A DNA stretch of 32,090 bases from Cytophagales bacterium (GTDB lineage: Bacteria; Bacteroidota; Bacteroidia; Cytophagales; Spirosomataceae): positions 1 to 32,090 of the forward strand of contig JAAFJP010000050.1 of the NCBI GenBank assembly GCA_013298125.1, written 5' to 3'. This document shows positions 28,731 to 32,090 of the stretch, in pieces. The first letter of the stretch is position 1, and every line of letters begins with the position of its first letter. The notes beneath the pieces were generated by a model. The model did no database searches. It was not told the origin of the DNA and saw only the letters and a program-made list of their open reading frames with translations. The position numbers and the translations under genes are program-made.

Positions 28731-30251
28731 ATGATAAAACGCAAATACCCCGTAGGTTTACAAGATTTTTCGGAAGTCCGCACAGGCAACTATGTCTATG
28801 TGGACAAAACCCATTTTGTAGAGCAAGTCGCTACGGAATCTAAATACTATTTCCTCTCACGCCCACGCCGTTTTGGTAAGTCGTTGTTACTGAGTACGTT
28901 CCAATATCTCTATCAAGGGCGAAAGGAACTATTTGAGGGATTGTACATTGAGGATAAATGGGATTGGACTAAAAGAAATCCTGTCATAAAGATTTCGTTT
29001 AGTAGCATCGGACACAAAACTATGGGACTTGAACCTGCAATTCAACAAGCCTTAGACCAAAACGCCGAAGAATATGGTATTAGTTTTACTCAAAAAGAAA
29101 TTGACCAAAAATTTAAAGAACTCATCGAAACCCTGCATAAGCAACGAGGTAAAGTAGTTGTGCTAATTGATGAGTACGATAAACCTATTATCGACTATCT
29201 TGGAACGCCCCAAATTAGTACAGCCCTCGAAAATCGGGATATTTTCAAATCATTCTACTCCATTCTGAAAGATGCTGACCCTCATTTGGAGTTAGTCTTG
29301 ATTACGGGTGTTTCAAAGTTTACGAGGGTAAGTGTTTTTTCGGATTTGAATAATTTGACTGACCTCACACTTGACAAATCCTTTGATGCTATTTGTGGAA
29401 TCAGTCAGCAAGAGTTAGAAGTAAATTTTGCAGAAGAATTGCAAGAGGTTGATAATGAGGAAATTAAACGTTGGTACAATGGTTATTCATTTGGAGGAGC
29501 AAACTCAGTGTATAACCCTTTCTCATTACTTCACTTTTTTAGAAATAATGAGTTTAAAAATTATTGGTTTGAGTCTGGTACACCAACGTTCTTAATAAAT
29601 CTTGCTCGCCAACGAGACCTTTACGATTTTGAGAAAATTTCGGTTGATTCATCAGCTTTAAGTGCTTATGACATAGAAAGAGTACAGATTATCCCATTAA
29701 TGTTTCAGACGGGTTATCTGACAATCAAAAACTACGAGGACGGCATTTATGAATTGGATTATCCAAATTTAGAAGTACGACAGTCATATCTGAATATACT
29801 CTCAAAATCCTATATCCAAGACGATGTTTTGTCTGGAACATCGTGGGCAAATGAAGTAAAAAAAGTGCTTAATGAAGGTCAAGTCGAAAAGTTGGAAGGG
29901 CTATTCAATGCCTTGTTTAAATCTATTCCTTATGAATTATGGCAAAAGCAAAACGAACACTATTATCACGCAATTATTCATTTAACATTCAGGCTATTAG
30001 GTATTTATGTCGAAAGCCAAGTCCATAGTTCAGACGGACGGCTTGATGCCTTGGTACAGACCAAAGATTATGTGTATTGTTTTGAGTTCAAATTAAATGG
30101 TAAGGCTGACGTTGCTTTAAAACAGATAAAAGACAAAGGGTACTTAACGCCTTATATTCATAGTGGTAAAACGTGCATTGGCATTGGTCTTAATTTTTCA
30201 AAAAAAATGAAGAAGGTGGAGAAGATTTTGTGGGAGGAAATAAAAATATGA
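28731..30251 (+). CDS. AAA-ATPase-like protein with C-terminal PD-(D/E)XK nuclease-like domain
   Basis: A 506-residue protein of the AAA_9/'AAA-ATPase_like' plus DUF1703 (PD-(D/E)XK) family that forms large paralogous sets in Bacteroidota and Clostridia. The N-terminus MIKRKYPVGLQDFSEVRTGN followed by YVDKT is diagnostic. The degenerate Walker A is RPRRFGKS (44-51), followed by Walker B VVLIDEYDKP with D147/E148. A sensor region holds ITGVSKFTRVSVFSDLNNLT. The C-terminal part (about 425-465) has GRLDALVQ and YVYCFEFKLNGKADVALKQI, giving D...ExK as in nuclease cores. Its biological role is unsettled; defence or mobile-element association has been suggested for relatives. It ends at a strong terminator and has no partner gene. 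Confidence 0.9.
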   Translation: MIKRKYPVGLQDFSEVRTGNYVYVDKTHFVEQVATESKYYFLSRPRRFGKSLLLSTFQYLYQGRKELFEGLYIEDKWDWTKRNPVIKISFSSIGHKTMGLEPAIQQALDQNAEEYGISFTQKEIDQKFKELIETLHKQRGKVVVLIDEYDKPIIDYLGTPQISTALENRDIFKSFYSILKDADPHLELVLITGVSKFTRVSVFSDLNNLTDLTLDKSFDAICGISQQELEVNFAEELQEVDNEEIKRWYNGYSFGGANSVYNPFSLLHFFRNNEFKNYWFESGTPTFLINLARQRDLYDFEKISVDSSALSAYDIERVQIIPLMFQTGYLTIKNYEDGIYELDYPNLEVRQSYLNILSKSYIQDDVLSGTSWANEVKKVLNEGQVEKLEGLFNALFKSIPYELWQKQNEHYYHAIIHLTFRLLGIYVESQVHSSDGRLDALVQTKDYVYCFEFKLNGKADVALKQIKDKGYLTPYIHSGKTCIGIGLNFSKKMKKVEKILWEEIKI

Positions 30252-30274
30252 CACCACGAAATGGAGTATCGTTC

Positions 30275-30320
30275 AAAACAAAAAAGGCTTTTCAATCTCT
30301 TGAAAAGCCTTTTTTGTTTT
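30275..30320. terminator. Strong bidirectional terminator
   Basis: A perfect 21-bp stem (arms 30275-30295 and 30300-30320) with a TCTC tetraloop. The stem core is GGCTTTTCAA/TTGAAAAGCC flanked by A and T runs. It serves the AAA-ATPase gene on the plus strand and the 30372-31157 gene on the minus strand. Confidence 0.9.
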
Positions 30321-30371
30321 GAAGATGTTACACCGTCTAAAAGACAAAAGAAATATCAAAAAGTATATTTT

Positions 30372-31157
30372 TTATTTACAATCAACAGCTAAAATATTTG
30401 TTTCTGATGTCGTTTTTCCATTACACGTCTTCTTTTTGATAACTTTAAGTTGATTAGTTCCTTCTTGTTTAAAGTCGAATTCAACTTTAATTAATTTGTC
30501 ACAAGTATCGCTGTCTTTCAGTAAATAAGACTTCACCACTTTATTAGAAACAATTTCTATTAAATTCTCTGAACCACCCATACCTACATAAAATCCAAGT
30601 GCTACGGCTTTATTGGCTTGTGAGTTTTTATCAAAAATTTTATCAAAAGTTTGATTAGAATACGTGATTGCTTGTACCACTGATTCCTTCTTTTTTGACA
30701 TATTTTCCTCAAAATCTATCTTATTTAACACTCCATTGACATAGACAAATTTTGTAGTTGCCTGAAATTTAACACCCATAACATCCATGCTTGAAATAAT
30801 TTTATCCAGATTATTACCCAAATATGAATAGGCATTAACTATTTGATTCTGATTTGCTTCAACAGTGGCTTTTGAGAGCTTGTTACTACTGTTATAAGAG
30901 AGAGAAGATTTAGCTCCTCCGCTGGCACTTGTTTCTACACTTGTGCATTGGTTTTGGGTGTTATATTCCAATTTAACATTAGAAGTGATTGTACCACAAG
31001 AGTCAAAAACTATTTCTTGACATTTATTATTTCCATCAATTTTATAGATAGTTTTCTCACATTCTTTACTGTCAGTTAAGGTACATTGACCATTTACTTG
31101 GAAAATACTAAGTGTAAATAGTAAACTAAATAAAGTAATTGCTTGATTTTTAGACAT
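30372..31157 (-). CDS. Secreted protein of unknown function, paralogue of its upstream neighbour
   Basis: This is a 261-residue protein with a signal peptide (about 1-23, ...LSIFQVNG|QC). Cysteines cluster near both ends (C26, C33, C46, C54 and three near the C-terminus), suggesting disulfides. The middle is built of short beta-strand repeats with Tyr/Asn-rich turns (LEYNTQNQCTSV, LSYNSSNKLSKAT, YSYLGNNLDKI, ITYSNQTFDKI), resembling YD/RHS-like or DUF4595-like repeat sheets. No enzyme motif is evident. It is followed by the 31198-31970 gene, which shares the NSQC/NGQC start of the mature part and a similar strand pattern, so the two look like a tandem duplication. Export is likely; function unknown. 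Confidence 0.7.
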   Translation of the reverse strand: MSKNQAITLFSLLFTLSIFQVNGQCTLTDSKECEKTIYKIDGNNKCQEIVFDSCGTITSNVKLEYNTQNQCTSVETSASGGAKSSLSYNSSNKLSKATVEANQNQIVNAYSYLGNNLDKIISSMDVMGVKFQATTKFVYVNGVLNKIDFEENMSKKKESVVQAITYSNQTFDKIFDKNSQANKAVALGFYVGMGGSENLIEIVSNKVVKSYLLKDSDTCDKLIKVEFDFKQEGTNQLKVIKKKTCNGKTTSETNILAVDCK

Positions 31158-31197
31158 GAATTGGTTGGTTTTGATTGATTTTTATTTTTAGTTAATT

Positions 31198-31970
31198 CTA
31201 TTTGCATGAATAATCGAAACTTTCCAGAGTAGTTACTGTTTTACCTTCTGCAATTCTGGTCTCCGTAATTTTTAAAGGTCTTTTTTTATCATCAAATTCA
31301 AAAAATAATTTTACATTTTCATTTTTTGCACCCGTAGGAGAATCCATATAGTCATTTGATGTATATTCTACTGCGTTATTTTCTGATAATGCCAATAGTT
31401 TATTAAAATAATATTCACCATTATAATCAGCAAGAGCATACGCTTTGAATGAATTATTAGACTTCCAATTTACATACGTATCATATTTGACATTTTCTAA
31501 CATAACAAGTCTTTTCTCTTCTTCTTTATCATTGAAAATAATTTTGACTATGTTATTACCTTCATAAAATAATTCTGTTTCAACTATTTTAAGCCGTCTT
31601 CCCATATAGTCAAATTTTGTAATTATAAGACTCAATTTACCATCTTTATAAATATAATCATTACTATTAGGATGAGGGAAACCTTCAACCTTTTGTTCAG
31701 TTCTAATTAGTGTGTCATTTCTATAAACGAAGGAAAATGGATAACTTTTATCTAACAGAGGTTTCATAGAAAGGCTTTTCCCAGAATTACTTGAATATGA
31801 CATTGCATAATTTTCTCTTATATTATCACCATCAATAATTTGTTTCGTTTTTGATAGTCTATTTTGTGAATCATAGTCATAATAATTTATAATCTCAACG
31901 TCATCTTGTAAAGCTCGTTTTTTAATCAGTTTGCATTGGCTATTTACAATATTAGAATACATTATTGTGC
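31198..31970 (-). pseudogene. Secreted protein gene cut at its signal peptide by an insertion sequence
   Basis: The frame reads STIMYSNIVNSQCKLIKKRA and continues 254 residues past the internal ATG at 31960-31962. The hydrophobic residues before NSQC are the end of a signal peptide, as in the neighbour (IFQVNGQC). The start of the peptide is missing because IS-like sequence begins at 31971. The mature part has YD-like strand repeats (YYDYDSQNRLSKTKQIIDGD, YKDGKLSLIITKFDYMGRRL, FEFDDKKRPLKITETRI). Starting at the internal ATG would give a protein without an export signal. The coding sequence is otherwise open to the TAA/TAG end, so the insertion may be recent. Function unknown. Confidence 0.7.
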
Positions 31971-32090
31971 TGACCGTTAAAAACTGGACAGTGGGTTATC
32001 CTTATTTTAAGTTATAATTATTTGATTAATGGGGTTATTTTTCATATCAATACCTTTTGTTTTTAAGAACTCAGCGGGGCTTTGAAAACC
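31971..32090 (-). mobile_element. End of an insertion sequence (partial, probably IS3-like)
   Basis: The sequence starts with TGACCGTTAAAAACTGGACA, a TG-initiated end with the GGACAG-type word seen in IS3-family terminal repeats. A transposase-like C-terminus is encoded just inside it. The other end lies beyond the window, so the family, length and target duplication cannot be confirmed. Confidence 0.6.
32007..32090 (-). CDS. C-terminal end of a transposase (partial)
   Basis: On the minus strand the frame is open from the window edge to TAA at 32007-32009 and reads GFQSPAEFLKTKGIDMKNNP followed by INQIIIT. A short 'SPAEF' motif near the C-terminus is typical of IS3-family OrfB integrase-type transposases (SPxEF/Y). 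The stop is 36 bases from the presumed element end. The catalytic DDE core lies outside the window. Confidence 0.55.
   Translation of the reverse strand, partial: GFQSPAEFLKTKGIDMKNNPINQIIIT

Noticed and set aside
1-32090. Phage, integrative element or defence island spanning the window
   Set aside because: Apart from short repeats, one MITE-like element and one IS end, the genes are core metabolism, ribosome assembly and envelope functions. There is no integrase, att site or phage structural gene.

Overview
This window is AT-rich bacterial chromosome, most likely from the phylum Bacteroidota and plausibly from the Cytophagales (Spirosomataceae/Cytophagaceae type). The evidence is the gene families: a Porin_10-type barrel, a DUF5916/CBM9-like protein, DUF4369/DUF5106-like thioredoxins, an AAA-ATPase/PD-(D/E)XK fusion, and signal peptides ending in A|Q. 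Several -7 boxes match the Bacteroidota TAnnTTTG consensus, and Shine-Dalgarno sequences are scarce. No rRNA, tRNA or CRISPR array was seen. Genus assignment is inference only.

Layout. 1-117: tail of an unidentified gene. 141-3893(-): AddB-like nuclease with a DUF559 nuclease module inserted in frame between two palindromic repeats. 4007-4180(-): orphan HicB-like protein inside an inverted repeat. 4288-4905(-): miaE. 5213-5914(+): exported deaminase-like protein, convergent with a porin (5911-8034,-). 8135-9490(-): thioredoxin-fold envelope protein. 9734-10300(+): TetR regulator. 10486-10905(+): small membrane protein. 11032-12623(-): lolC/E-like permease overlapping rbfA. 13038-16189(+): three membrane or membrane-anchored proteins. 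16193-17419(-): barrel-like protein. 17781-18968(+): pgk, convergent with a ROK sugar kinase (19036-19935,-). 19995-26067(-): thioredoxin-like protein, rsgA, waaA and the DUF5916 protein. 26499-28501(+): APC permease and DUF1648 protein, followed by an AraC-regulator remnant. 28731-30251(+): AAA/PD-(D/E)XK protein. 30372-31970(-): two related secreted proteins, the second cut in its signal peptide by the end of an insertion sequence that runs off the window.

Most genes are housekeeping or envelope genes. What stands out is the repeat content. At least eleven families of low-complexity inverted repeats, each with its own short-word vocabulary, sit at gene edges. Some supply or directly abut stop codons (pgk, rsgA, waaA, miaE, tetR, the lolC-like gene). 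Others occupy leaders between a TAnnTTTG box and the start codon (tetR, pgk, the 13038 gene). Several are translated in frame inside essential-type proteins (AddB-like, WaaA). One family brackets a DUF559 endonuclease module that has no methionine of its own. A separate 184-bp element upstream of the 19995-21056 gene has 15-bp perfect terminal inverted repeats and a 5-bp flanking duplication, as expected of a MITE. Together these suggest several short mobile elements selected for insertion at tolerated positions in a compact genome.
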